Shown here piece after piece: positions 35,278-43,830 of a stretch of 64,000 nucleotides of DNA. How positions within the stretch are numbered: the first letter of the stretch is position 1; every line of letters starts with the position of its first letter. The translations under genes were made by a program, and so were the position numbers. The stretch comes from Shewanella psychromarinicola (GTDB lineage: Bacteria; Pseudomonadota; Gammaproteobacteria; Enterobacterales; Shewanellaceae): contig NZ_CP034073.1 of NCBI RefSeq assembly GCF_003855155.1, forward strand, positions 1,488,001 through 1,552,000. Reading direction: 5' to 3'. Below the pieces are notes generated by a model. The model searched no databases and was not told the DNA's origin. It saw nothing but the letters and a program-made list of their open reading frames with translations.

Positions 35278-35874
35278 TTAGATTATTTCGCCTGTTTTAG
35301 GATCGTAACCCCAAATTGCATTGGGATTACCACGTGCTGCCATGCGCTGACGATAAATGTCAGATACTATGCCAGCGTCGCCCGCAAGTAATGCCTTAGT
35401 CGCACATAACTCGGCACACATGGGTAATTTACCTTCTGCGATACGGTTTGAACCGTATTTTAGATGCTCAGCTTCTGAATGATCTTCTTCTGGGCCACCG
35501 GCACAGAAGGTACATTTATCCATTTTGCCGCGGCCACCATAAGTACTCTTTTGCGGGAACTGCGGCGCACCAAATGGGCAGGCATAGAAGCAATAACCAC
35601 AACCGATACACGTATCTTTGTTGTGTAGCACGATGCCGTCTTCGGTACGGTAGAAACAATCTGCCGGACACACCGCCATACAAGGTGCATCGGTACAATG
35701 CATACATGCGACTGAGATAGACACTTCACCAGGAACACCGTCGTTCAGTGTCACCACGCGACGACGTTGAATACCCCACTCTAAAGCAGAGTCGTTTTCG
35801 TTTTTACAAGCTGTGACACAACCGTTACATTCGATGCAGCGCTTGGTATCACATAAAAATTTCATTGTAGCCAT
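35278..35874 (-). CDS. fdhB: Formate dehydrogenase beta subunit, 4Fe-4S ferredoxin-type
   Basis: 198 aa with four cysteine clusters for [4Fe-4S] centres: CIECNGCVTACKNEN, CMHCTDAPCMAVCPADC, CIGCGYCFYACPFGAP and CTFCAGG...CAELCATKA. No signal peptide; it is exported bound to the Tat-signal-bearing FdhA. It carries electrons from the molybdopterin subunit to the cytochrome. It lacks the C-terminal membrane helix of E. coli FdnH, as in the short soluble-type beta subunits. The gap to fdhA is 28 bp. Confidence 0.94.
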   Translation of the reverse strand: MATMKFLCDTKRCIECNGCVTACKNENDSALEWGIQRRRVVTLNDGVPGEVSISVACMHCTDAPCMAVCPADCFYRTEDGIVLHNKDTCIGCGYCFYACPFGAPQFPQKSTYGGRGKMDKCTFCAGGPEEDHSEAEHLKYGSNRIAEGKLPMCAELCATKALLAGDAGIVSDIYRQRMAARGNPNAIWGYDPKTGEII

Positions 35875-35902
35875 ATTGGCAATTCTCCTCGCTTAACTGC
35901 AA

Positions 35903-38761
35903 TTACGCTTTTTCAATCTGACAAAGCGATGCCTTGGTTTCCTGCATTTGAGTTACAGGGTCATAACCATAAGTCAATGCCGTGTTAGCAGATTCACCAA
36001 TAACGTAAGGCACTGTGCCTTCTGGGTAGTTAGCCGCTAAACTTTCGCCATGCATGACACCGGCAAAGTGATAAGGCATCCAAGTCACACCAGGCTTAAC
36101 GCGTGGCGTTACCATGGCCTTAATCTTAATGCGTCCACCTTCAGCGCCTTCTAACCATATTGAGTCACCATCGCGTAGTCCGCGATCCGCTGCATCCGCT
36201 GGGTTAATTTCAACAAACATTTCTTGCTGTAATTCTGCCAACCAAGGGTTAGAACGCGACTCTTCACCACCGCCCTCATACTCAACTAAACGGCCAGAAG
36301 TCAGTATTAAAGGATATTTAATAGAACTATCATGCTGTTGAATTGATTTATATAAGGTCGGTAAACGGTGAACTTGCATATCATCGTAAGTGGGATATTT
36401 AGCGACTAAGTCACGACGCGGGGTATACAAGGGTTCACGGTGGATAGGCACTTGATCGGGGAAATTCCACACGATACAACGCGCTTTAGCGTTACCATAA
36501 GGGCTACAACCATGCTTCACCGCGACACGCTGAATACCGCCAGAAATATCGGTTTTCCAGTTTTTGCCTTCAGCATATTGTTTCTCTTCAGCCGTTAAAT
36601 CATCCCACCAGCCAAGCTGTTTAAGCATGCCTGAAGTGAACTCAGGGTAACCGTCTTGGATTTCTGCACCTTTAGAGAAGCTATCTTCTGCTAATAGATT
36701 TTTTCCTTGGTATTCAACACCGTAACGGGCGCGGAAGTTACCACCACCCTTTGACACATGTTTACTTGTGTCATACAAAATTTGAGTACCTGGATGTTTC
36801 TGTTCTGGTGTTCCCCAACATGGCCAAGGTAAACCGTAGGTTTCACCTTTTACTTCGCCACCGGCAGCTTCTAGGGTCTTATTGCTGAATAAGCCCCAGT
36901 TTTGGGTGTGTTGCTTAATACGCTCAGGGCTTTGGCCCGTCATACCAATAGTCCACATACCACGGTTAATTTCGCGAGTAATGTCTTCTATCACCAACAT
37001 GTCGCTTGAATCTTTAGCGATACGCTTGGTGTACTCTTTATCAAAGCCCAGCTTTTGCGATAAGCGGTACATGATTTCAAGGTCAGTTTTCGATTCAAAT
37101 AATGGCTCGATCACTTTTTCACGCCATTGTTGGCTACGACCAGAGTTAGAGACTGAACCCTCTGTTTCAAATTGAGTCGTTGCAGGTAACAAGTACACGC
37201 CATCTTGACGACGGTGCATAACTGCTGCCATGGTTGGGAATGGATCAACCACTACCACAGTGTCCATCTTGTCTAGTGCATCACGTACATCAGCCTGACG
37301 AGTTTCAGTGTTAACCGATTGTCCCCAGAAGAAGCCCATACGCACACGGTCTTTCTGAGCTAAATGCTCAGGCGTTTCTAACACACCATCGTGCCAGCGA
37401 GAACATGGAATACCCGGGGTATTCATTGGTACACGGCCTAAATATTTGTTTTGATCAAAGCGTGATTTAACCCAATCTAAATCTAGGCTCCAGACATTGG
37501 TCCAATGTTCCCATGCGCCAGAGGTTAAACCGTAGTAACCCGGTAGATTATCGAATAATAAACCTAAGTCAGTCGCGCCTTGTACATTATCGTGACCACG
37601 GAAGATGTTAGTACCACCACCTGAGACACCCATGTTGCCAAGCGCAAGCTGTAAAATACAATAAGCACGTGTGTTAGCATTACCCACGTGATGCTGAGTA
37701 CCACCCATACACCAAATAACGGTACCTGGACGGTTATCAGCCATTAGTTTAGCGGCTTGGTAAACTTCTTCTTCGCTACAACCTGTGACACTGGCCACTT
37801 CTTTAGGTGGGAACTTCTTGGCTTCTGCACGAATGGATTCCATTTCGAAAACACGTTCTTTAATAAAGGTTTTATCTTCCCAACCATTTTCAAAGATGTG
37901 CCATAACATCCCGTAGATAAACGGAATGTCAGTACCAGGACGTAGGCCACAATGTAGGTCTGCGTGTGCAGCAGTACGGGTAAAGCGAGGATCGACAACG
38001 ATTAATTTAGCGTTGTTTTTCTCTTTTGCGATCATGATATGTTGCATTGCAACCGGATGCGCCTCTGCAGGGTTAGCACCGATAAAGAAGATTGCATTGG
38101 CATTTTGAATATCATTAAAAGAGTTAGTTTGCGCACCGTAACCCCAAGTGTTAGCAACACCGGCTACCGTGGTAGAGTGACAAATACGAGCACAATGGTC
38201 GATGTTGTTCGTGCCCCACATGGCGGCAAATTTGCGATACATGTAGCAGCCTTCGTTCGAAAACTTAGCGCTACCCATAAAGTAGATCGAATCAGGACCT
38301 GACTCTTTACGAATATCCGTCATCTTGTCGCCTACTTCGTTAAAAGCTTGCTCCCAAGATATTTTTTTCCACTTGCCGCCGACCAATTTCATTGGGTATT
38401 TAAGGCGTTTTTCACCGTGACCATGTTCGCGTAATGCCGCACCTTTAGCGCAATGTCCACCATTGTTAAATGGGTGATCGAATGCAGGCTCTTGACCAGT
38501 CCACACGCCATTTTGTACTTCGGCATATACACCACACCCTACGGCACACGCACTACATACAGTACGTTTGATTTCAGTGGGTGCATTGTGGGGCACATCT
38601 TTGGCTTCAGCACGACGGATCATGCCAGTGCCCATCATTGATGCTGCCGCAATACCGCCGGTGGCAACACTCATTTGCTTCATAAATTGACGACGATTAA
38701 TACCAAGCTTGTTTGAAGCTTCATTGGTAGGAGCCGTGATTGATTTGCGAGTTAATTTCAT
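35903..38761 (-). CDS. fdhA: Formate dehydrogenase alpha subunit, Tat-exported molybdopterin enzyme, Cys variant
   Basis: 952 aa. Twin-arginine signal NRRQFMKQMS at residues ~23-32. The [4Fe-4S] motif CSACAVGCGVYAEVQNG is near residue 70. The active-site position usually held by selenocysteine is cysteine here (HCARICHSTTV, about residue 196), so no Sec machinery is needed. The molybdopterin-binding domains follow (FFIGANPAEAHPVAMQH, CMGGTQHHVGNANTRAYCIL, FRGHDNVQGATDLG), as does the C-terminal dinucleotide domain (LILTSGRLVEYEGGGEESRS, ANTALTYGYDP). It oxidises formate to CO2 in the periplasm and feeds the quinone pool through FdhBC. The upstream small Tat protein gene is 18 bp away. Confidence 0.95.
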   Translation of the reverse strand: MKLTRKSITAPTNEASNKLGINRRQFMKQMSVATGGIAAASMMGTGMIRRAEAKDVPHNAPTEIKRTVCSACAVGCGVYAEVQNGVWTGQEPAFDHPFNNGGHCAKGAALREHGHGEKRLKYPMKLVGGKWKKISWEQAFNEVGDKMTDIRKESGPDSIYFMGSAKFSNEGCYMYRKFAAMWGTNNIDHCARICHSTTVAGVANTWGYGAQTNSFNDIQNANAIFFIGANPAEAHPVAMQHIMIAKEKNNAKLIVVDPRFTRTAAHADLHCGLRPGTDIPFIYGMLWHIFENGWEDKTFIKERVFEMESIRAEAKKFPPKEVASVTGCSEEEVYQAAKLMADNRPGTVIWCMGGTQHHVGNANTRAYCILQLALGNMGVSGGGTNIFRGHDNVQGATDLGLLFDNLPGYYGLTSGAWEHWTNVWSLDLDWVKSRFDQNKYLGRVPMNTPGIPCSRWHDGVLETPEHLAQKDRVRMGFFWGQSVNTETRQADVRDALDKMDTVVVVDPFPTMAAVMHRRQDGVYLLPATTQFETEGSVSNSGRSQQWREKVIEPLFESKTDLEIMYRLSQKLGFDKEYTKRIAKDSSDMLVIEDITREINRGMWTIGMTGQSPERIKQHTQNWGLFSNKTLEAAGGEVKGETYGLPWPCWGTPEQKHPGTQILYDTSKHVSKGGGNFRARYGVEYQGKNLLAEDSFSKGAEIQDGYPEFTSGMLKQLGWWDDLTAEEKQYAEGKNWKTDISGGIQRVAVKHGCSPYGNAKARCIVWNFPDQVPIHREPLYTPRRDLVAKYPTYDDMQVHRLPTLYKSIQQHDSSIKYPLILTSGRLVEYEGGGEESRSNPWLAELQQEMFVEINPADAADRGLRDGDSIWLEGAEGGRIKIKAMVTPRVKPGVTWMPYHFAGVMHGESLAANYPEGTVPYVIGESANTALTYGYDPVTQMQETKASLCQIEKA

Positions 38762-38779
38762 CGCTTAAATTCTCCTAAA

Positions 38780-38977
38780 CTAGCCGCGTAAGCTATCGTA
38801 ATAATTGCGAATGTGAGTTGTTTCTTGATAGCCTTTAGTGCGAGAAGTGCTAGCACTTTTTTCTGTTGCATTAGCAATATTCATGCCAGTTGCGGCAATC
38901 GCGACACTTGCTGTACCACCAATAGTGATGGCTTTTAGTAAAGACCTGCGATTCAAATCAAGTTGTTGCTTACTCAT
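38780..38977 (-). CDS. Small twin-arginine signal protein of the formate dehydrogenase operon
   Basis: The ATG at 38977 has GGGAG upstream and gives a 65-aa peptide: Tat motif NRRSLLKAI at ~8-16, a hydrophobic stretch (GGTASVAIAATGMNIANA) and a short polar tail ending HIRNYYDSLRG. Small proteins of this kind precede fdhA in Shewanella fdh clusters and are described as accessory subunits or chaperones (sometimes called FdhX; memory). The hydrophobic segment may stay as a membrane anchor. First gene of the operon. Confidence 0.85.
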   Translation of the reverse strand: MSKQQLDLNRRSLLKAITIGGTASVAIAATGMNIANATEKSASTSRTKGYQETTHIRNYYDSLRG

Positions 38978-39053
38978 TAAATCTCCCATCGAAACGACTA
39001 TTTTCTGCAACATGTTGTAGAGGTTGCATTTTTGTTGTATAAAAATGAATAAT

Positions 39054-39073
39054 CACTACATATATATGTAGTG
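39054..39073. promoter_or_regulatory. 20-bp perfect palindrome upstream of the fdh operon
   Basis: CACTACATATATATGTAGTG, about 77 bp before the first start codon. A perfect palindrome of this size in a promoter region is a good candidate operator. Part may form by chance because the centre is an AT alternation. The regulator is unknown. Confidence 0.55.
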
Positions 39074-39703
39074 CTTATTTTCGCGGTCATACTAAAAGAA
39101 TGAGAATAGGCTTAATTGATCTATATTAAGAATGTGGAGGTTTATTCATAAAAAAGCTAAAAATGTTTGCCAGATCACACTGGTGACTGTTCACTAAAAC
39201 AGCAGCGATATAAAATCAATAGTCAGCGTCTGGCGAACGACGTCTTGCCTAGATTAATGCACCAGGGAAAGAGGCTGTTGAGATCGCAGTTTGGGTAGGA
39301 TAATAGCTCTAAGCAGGGTTAAATGTTATCGAATGGTGTTAGCCCATTCGCTTTAGCCGCAAGCGTCTTAAGCAAGCATTGCTTAAGACAATCAACATCT
39401 TTGGGTAGGCTATCAGGTACAATTTTCTTAGAATGATTATATCAAATATCAGCCTAAACAAGACCAATACCGTGATCTATATGCTGGCGTTAAGCATAGA
39501 TGCTGTTAAGGATCTCTTGAGTAGCGCGGCCGGATTGCTGTGTAGCAGGCTGATTGATTAGCTATCGGTATTAGTCGGTAATTGGCCCTGCGATTAACCA
39601 TCTTAATCAGCAAATACACAGCCGTATAGTACCAGCGAGAAGTGCGTTGCATTCTTGTTTAACACTAGCGGGTTAGCAATAGCGGGTTAACACTAGCGAT
39701 AAA
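39074..39703. other. About 630 bp without a recognised gene; contains a perfect hairpin
   Basis: No open frame with a start signal. A hairpin GTCTTAAGCAA-GCA-TTGCTTAAGAC lies at 39365-39389, and short repeated phrases (AGCGGGTTAGC/AGCGGGTTAAC, ACACTAGCG) lie at 39660-39700. May be decayed sequence. Confidence 0.4.
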
Positions 39704-40777
39704 TTAGCTTGGCAGTAGGACGAATTTGCCAAAATGCTGTTTTTTCAAAAACTCAGTTTGAGCTTCTACAATATTTTCCAAAGCATATGTTCTTGCGACC
39801 AAAGGTTTTATTTCATTGTTTTCAATGTACCTTATTAGGTTGGGGAACACGGGTTCATCCCATGCCGTTGTACCGATCAACCCAATATCTTTTAAATAGA
39901 GTTGGCGAAGGTCTAATGACACAATCGGTCCAGCTATAGCTCCTGAAGTCACCAAGCGTCCACCGCGTTTTAATATTTGCAGAGCACGGCCGAACTTATC
40001 ACCGGCCACATTATCAATAACGACATCTATTGATGATTCACCCAACTCCTTAACGAGATTTGCCTCACGATCAAAGACACTATCTGCGCCCATTTTTTTC
40101 AGCTGGGCATGGTTTTTTAATGATGCGACCGCAATGATGTGCGCGCCTCGACGTTTCGCTAACTGAACAGCCGCTGAACCTACGCCGCCAGAGGCTCCCA
40201 TAATTAACACTCGCTCACCTTGGATAACCTGTGCTCTATGAAGCATGTTTTCTGCGGTGCCGTAAGCACACGGTATGCTCGCCAATTCATCATTTTGCCA
40301 TGTTGAATCAATAGGGAAAACTTCTGTAGCCCGCACTTTCACGTATTGGGCGAATGCACCATCAAAGTCAGATGCCATCCAGATATTGTCCAACGAATCA
40401 AATCCATTTACCCGGATACAAGGTCGAATTAACACTCTCTTGCCAACAAGATGTTGATCGTGGTTCTCTGCTGTTTTTAAGACCTCACCACAACAATCTG
40501 TTCCCTGGATCAGCGGAAATGGTGTTGCCGCATTCCAGCCTCCATCAGCTAACGCTTGTTGATCCACGTTGTCGGCCATATTATTGGTTGACTCACTCAC
40601 CTTGGCAGAATACCAGCCTAAACGGGTATTAATTTCGGTGTTGTTCACACCCGCTGCGAGCACACGAACGAGAACTTCATTTGCTTGCAGTTCTGGAATG
40701 GGGACATCTTTATAGACCAGTTGCTCCATTCCGCCACTGCCCATGGTCACAACGGCTTTCATTGTTTTATTCATCAT
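39704..40777 (-). CDS. Zinc-type alcohol dehydrogenase / quinone oxidoreductase family protein
   Basis: I use the ATG at 40777 (MMNKTMKAVVTMGSGGMEQ), preceded by AGGAAAG. The product is 357 aa. It has an N-terminal GroES-like domain (GTDCCGEVLKTAENHDQHLV), a Rossmann domain with GASGGVGSAAVQLAKRRGA, and the typical DREANLVKELGESSIDVVID and GGRLVTSGAIAGP. The zinc-ligand pattern of classical ADH is not complete, so it is nearer the quinone oxidoreductase branch of the MDR family, using NAD(P)H. Divergent from a TetR gene with a shared palindrome between them, so it is probably the TetR target, induced by an electrophile or ketone (inference). Confidence 0.88.
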   Translation of the reverse strand: MMNKTMKAVVTMGSGGMEQLVYKDVPIPELQANEVLVRVLAAGVNNTEINTRLGWYSAKVSESTNNMADNVDQQALADGGWNAATPFPLIQGTDCCGEVLKTAENHDQHLVGKRVLIRPCIRVNGFDSLDNIWMASDFDGAFAQYVKVRATEVFPIDSTWQNDELASIPCAYGTAENMLHRAQVIQGERVLIMGASGGVGSAAVQLAKRRGAHIIAVASLKNHAQLKKMGADSVFDREANLVKELGESSIDVVIDNVAGDKFGRALQILKRGGRLVTSGAIAGPIVSLDLRQLYLKDIGLIGTTAWDEPVFPNLIRYIENNEIKPLVARTYALENIVEAQTEFLKKQHFGKFVLLPS

Positions 40778-40810
40778 TAGCACATCTTTCCTATAGAATG
40801 GTATTCGTTG

Positions 40811-40826
40811 TATAGTGGTCACTATA
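40811..40826. promoter_or_regulatory. TetR operator between the dehydrogenase and regulator genes
   Basis: TATAGTG-GT-CACTATA, a 7+7 palindrome in the 69-bp divergent region, 21 bp before the regulator's TTG and 34 bp before the dehydrogenase ATG. Spacing and symmetry fit a TetR-family dimer site that controls both genes. Confidence 0.75.
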
Positions 40827-40846
40827 CTTGCATGTAGAGGCGAAAA

Positions 40847-41410
40847 TTGTCAAAAAAAAATGATATAATGCACACCGCTGAAAAGTTATTTTATGAAGAG
40901 GGTTTTCATCGCACAGGTGTTGCAAGGATAGCTTCAAAAGCAGGGACAACGCAGAGAACGCTCTATAAGCACTTCCCGTCCAAGGAAGACTTAGTTCTAT
41001 GCATTATGGGTGAACGTGAGTCTCGCTACTTTCAAGATTTTGCTAGATTAGCGCGCTTAAATACATCTCACTTCCATGCACTGATCCCGTTTTATTCATT
41101 GCTGAATTGGTTAGAGAAAGAGGCTAGTCATGGCTGCTTTTACATGCACGCTTTAGCAGAATATAAGGGTAAGCACTCACGTATCGAGAATTTCGTCTTG
41201 GAGCACAAGCAGCGAATGCGAGTCGACCTTACTCAACGCTTACAGCATGACGGTATTTCTGATGACGATTTGGTTTCAATATTGATAATACTACTCGAGG
41301 GCGTAACCGCTATATCTGCAATTGGCTCACCTCGTGAGAACTGCCTGCAGGTGATCAAACAGGCTGAATGGATAATTAAGCAGAGTGCTAAAATCAAACA
41401 CAATCAATAG
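40847..41410 (+). CDS. TetR/AcrR-family transcriptional regulator
   Basis: 187 aa, opening at a TTG with AGAGG upstream; an in-frame ATG lies six codons on. N-terminal HTH: FYEEGFHRTGVARIASKAG then TTQRTLYKHFPSKEDLV. The C-terminal ligand domain includes LEKEASHGCFYMHALAEYKG and the helical EGVTAISAIGSPRENCLQVI. It is probably a repressor of the divergent dehydrogenase and of itself through TATAGTGGTCACTATA. Confidence 0.92.
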   Translation: MSKKNDIMHTAEKLFYEEGFHRTGVARIASKAGTTQRTLYKHFPSKEDLVLCIMGERESRYFQDFARLARLNTSHFHALIPFYSLLNWLEKEASHGCFYMHALAEYKGKHSRIENFVLEHKQRMRVDLTQRLQHDGISDDDLVSILIILLEGVTAISAIGSPRENCLQVIKQAEWIIKQSAKIKHNQ

Positions 41411-41646
41411 CCTTGAGTATGACTGCAATTATGTTCAATGAGTTAATGTCGATTTTATAGCAGTCATAACCGTGGCGGTAGCTTTTTGGGCGCGACGCTA
41501 ACGAAGAATTGACCGTGATATACCACTTTTTAAAATATCTGCAGATAATTTTTTGCGATGGCGATATCCTATAAACACCATCTGCTGATGGCTATACACT
41601 ATCCGAGACAAACTATCCGAGACCCGAGGCAAACTACCCGAGATAA
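41411..41646. other. Intergenic with short tandem phrases
   Basis: At about 41604-41640 three degenerate copies of ACTATCCGAGAC / GCAAACTACCCGAGAT follow each other. No gene seen. Confidence 0.4.
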
Positions 41647-41868
41647 ATGATGAGAGATGAATTAAGAGCTAAAATTATCGACGTTTGTGATAAAAAAATT
41701 GCCAGTAAAGGCGATAATGTGGGGTTGTCATTTTATGCTTTTTTTGCCAATAAAAATGATAATCCTGAGCTACTGATGGAAGTGGCGACATGGTGGATCC
41801 AGACTCATCAATTAGATCATTTCGTTAAGGCTGATAAAATTAAACAAATGATTAATAATGGCTTGTAA
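41647..41868 (+). CDS. Small conserved-looking protein, DUF6500-like
   Basis: 73 aa: MMRDELRAKIIDVCDKKIAS, then GDNVGLSFYAFFANKNDNPE, LLMEVATWWIQTHQLDHFVK and KIKQMINNGL. The composition and even codon use look like a real short protein. It resembles DUF6500 as I remember it, but I cannot confirm. Function unknown. Stands alone between a TetR gene and the Mla operon. Confidence 0.55.
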   Translation: MMRDELRAKIIDVCDKKIASKGDNVGLSFYAFFANKNDNPELLMEVATWWIQTHQLDHFVKADKIKQMINNGL

Positions 41869-42186
41869 TGATCTGCAGCACTTATGCGCGTTAAGTTATT
41901 CACAATCGGTTATGAACAACCCATCATGAACAACCCGTCATCAACCAACTAGTCATCAACAAACGATCAACGAGCATGTTAAGCCATACCTTAATGGATA
42001 AGGTGGGTCATTTAGCTGATTCGATCACGACATAAGTTATTTTTGAACGATCAATCAAACTTGTATTAATGGTTTCAGTGGTTTTAATGTTATATTTCCA
42101 ATCTTGAGTATCGTAAACGATAGTAAATGTTGTGCTCAATACCAATATAGAGAGCAGATACTTTTGAATAAAAGCCGGAGGAATGG
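41869..42186. other. Leader region of the Mla/partner-switch operon
   Basis: The left part has a short tandem phrase (ATGAACAACCC, ATCAACCAAC, ATCAACAAAC) at 41911-41965. The right part must carry the promoter; no clear -35/-10 pair is evident. GGAGG at 42177-42181 serves the GTG at 42187. Confidence 0.45.
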
Positions 42187-43089
42187 GTGGCAGTAATGGG
42201 TCGACTATTAGTTATTATGTTCACGCTACTGTTTTTAAGTGGATGTGCTAGCACCTCCACACCGGGTGATCCACTAGAATCGGTTAATCGAAAAAGTTGG
42301 TATTTCAATTACCAGATAATGGATAAACATCTGCTAAAACCCGCCGCCGAAGGTTATGAATATGTTCCTCTTTCTATCCGAAATGGTGTGACGAACCTGC
42401 TATCGAATTTAAGTGAACCGCTCTACGCCGTGAACAATCTTCTACAAGGTAAAGTGACCGACAGTGGCAGCACAGTGTTACGATTTGTATTGAACACAAC
42501 AATTGGTCTTGTCGGTATTTTTGACCCCGCCACTGGCATGGGATTACCTAAGAAAGAAGAGACCTTTGCGCAAACATTTGGTGCATGGGGGATCGGTAAT
42601 GGGCCTTATATTATGTGGCCTGTTTATGGCGCCAGCACGGCACGCAATACCGTCGGTGATTTTGTTGATATTTTTGTCTATCCTTTATCTATTCTTTCAT
42701 TTGAGCAAAGAGCCGGTAAATTTGTAGTGGAAGGTTTAGACAGTAGGATTGAATTTCAGCAATATGAACCCATATTAGACGGGTCGTTAGATCCCTATGG
42801 CTATGTTAAAGATGTCTATCTGCAACGGGATGCGCACTTGGTCAATGATGGCCAGACCGATGAGATTGAGACTGATGAGTTTGACTTAGAGTTTGACATG
42901 GAGCTTGATGACGAACTATTAGGTGACGAACCACTTGATAACGAATTAGTAGATGAACAACCTTTAGATATTAAAACGTTAGAGACCAAACCATTAAATA
43001 ACCAAGCAGTAGACGATAAACCGATAGACGACAAACCAATAGATGACAAAAAAGTAGACGACAAAACTCATTTCGAGATAACGGACTAG
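42187..43089 (+). CDS. mlaA: MlaA/VacJ-family outer-membrane lipoprotein with acidic C-terminal repeats
   Basis: 300 aa. The GTG start at 42187 is 5 bases after GGAGG. Lipobox FLSGC places the lipid at Cys20. The VacJ domain follows (DPLESVNRKSWYFNYQIMDK, YVPLSIRNGVTNLLSNLSEP, FAQTFGAWGIGNGPYIMWPV, GDFVDIFVYPLSIL). From about residue 225 an unusual tail of acidic D/E and then K-P-[IL]-D-D repeats extends ~75 residues beyond a typical MlaA. MlaA removes misplaced phospholipids from the outer leaflet. This is the first gene of an eight-gene operon that also encodes MlaF, E, D, C homologues and a partner-switch set. It may be a second Mla system beside the housekeeping one. Confidence 0.9.
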   Translation: MAVMGRLLVIMFTLLFLSGCASTSTPGDPLESVNRKSWYFNYQIMDKHLLKPAAEGYEYVPLSIRNGVTNLLSNLSEPLYAVNNLLQGKVTDSGSTVLRFVLNTTIGLVGIFDPATGMGLPKKEETFAQTFGAWGIGNGPYIMWPVYGASTARNTVGDFVDIFVYPLSILSFEQRAGKFVVEGLDSRIEFQQYEPILDGSLDPYGYVKDVYLQRDAHLVNDGQTDEIETDEFDLEFDMELDDELLGDEPLDNELVDEQPLDIKTLETKPLNNQAVDDKPIDDKPIDDKKVDDKTHFEITD

Positions 43090-43092
43090 CCA

Positions 43093-43494
43093 ATGTCAAA
43101 CATCAAAACGTTTTCCTCTTGTACGAGTGAATTAAAAAATATTCGCGGATTTGTGATAGATGCTTGCCGCGACTTTCCTTTTAGCGAAGGTAAAGTCAAT
43201 GAAATCGTATTAGCCGTTGATGAGGCTTGCGCCAATGTTATTCGTCATGGTTACCACATGTCGAGCAAAGGCTGTTTAGAACTAGTGATTAGCAGTCATG
43301 ATGATCATGCGCTATTTGTGATTAAAGATGTGTGTTCGCAGATTACTGACAAGCAATTAACACCGACAGAAAATGATTTATGTAAACCCGGTGGATTAGG
43401 CCTTTGCCTGATCCATTATGTGGCAGAGAAAGTACGACTTATCCCGCATAAAGGTAAAGGCAATTGGTTAGAACTGACGGTTAAATTTAAGTGA
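43093..43494 (+). CDS. RsbW-like anti-sigma-factor-type serine kinase (HATPase)
   Basis: 133 aa GHKL ATPase with N-box VLAVDEACANVIRHGYHM and G-box GGLGLCLIHYVAEKVRLIP near the C-terminus. This is the RsbW/SpoIIAB-type histidine-kinase-like ATPase that phosphorylates a serine on a STAS-domain partner. The gene starts 3 bp after mlaA and ends 6 bp before the STAS gene. No sigma factor gene is nearby, so the switch output may be the adjacent ABC transporter rather than transcription (inference). Confidence 0.9.
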   Translation: MSNIKTFSSCTSELKNIRGFVIDACRDFPFSEGKVNEIVLAVDEACANVIRHGYHMSSKGCLELVISSHDDHALFVIKDVCSQITDKQLTPTENDLCKPGGLGLCLIHYVAEKVRLIPHKGKGNWLELTVKFK

Positions 43495-43500
43495 TATAAA

Positions 43501-43830
43501 ATGAATATTGAAATTGAAACACAGAACAATTACCAAGTGATTAAGCTTTATGGTGAAGTGGATCTGAACAATTCGCGCAGTATCAAACTCGACATTATAA
43601 AATTAATTAAGAGTAAAAATAACATCATTGTCGATTTCACCCATCTGCAATATATCGACAGCTCAGGTATGGCGTCACTGGTTGAGGCGTTCAATGAAGC
43701 CAGAGAAAACGACACTGAGTTTCATATAGCTGGTGCCAACGGTTCCCCTCTTCAAGTACTGCAATTAACCCGGTTAAACACAGTATTTAACTTAGTAGAT
43801 TCAGTAGCAGCTGTGAGTAACAATGGTTAA
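43501..43830 (+). CDS. STAS-domain protein (anti-sigma-factor-antagonist / MlaB-like)
   Basis: 109 aa single STAS domain. FTHLQYIDSSGMASLVEAFN carries the conserved phosphorylatable serine (DSSG). The end overlaps the mlaF start by 8 bp, tying it to the transporter. In E. coli MlaB is a small STAS protein that binds and activates MlaF (established knowledge); this one also has the kinase-target serine and an RsbW partner. It is thus placed to be both MlaB and the partner-switch antagonist. Confidence 0.9.
   Translation: MNIEIETQNNYQVIKLYGEVDLNNSRSIKLDIIKLIKSKNNIIVDFTHLQYIDSSGMASLVEAFNEARENDTEFHIAGANGSPLQVLQLTRLNTVFNLVDSVAAVSNNG

Noticed and set aside
35903..38761. Selenocysteine codon in fdhA
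   Set aside because: The frame has no internal TGA and the active-site residue is an ordinary Cys codon.
41911..41975. CRISPR-like short repeats (ATGAACAACCC / ATCAACCAAC)
   Set aside because: Units are ~11 bases, degenerate and contiguous with no spacers; no cas genes are present.
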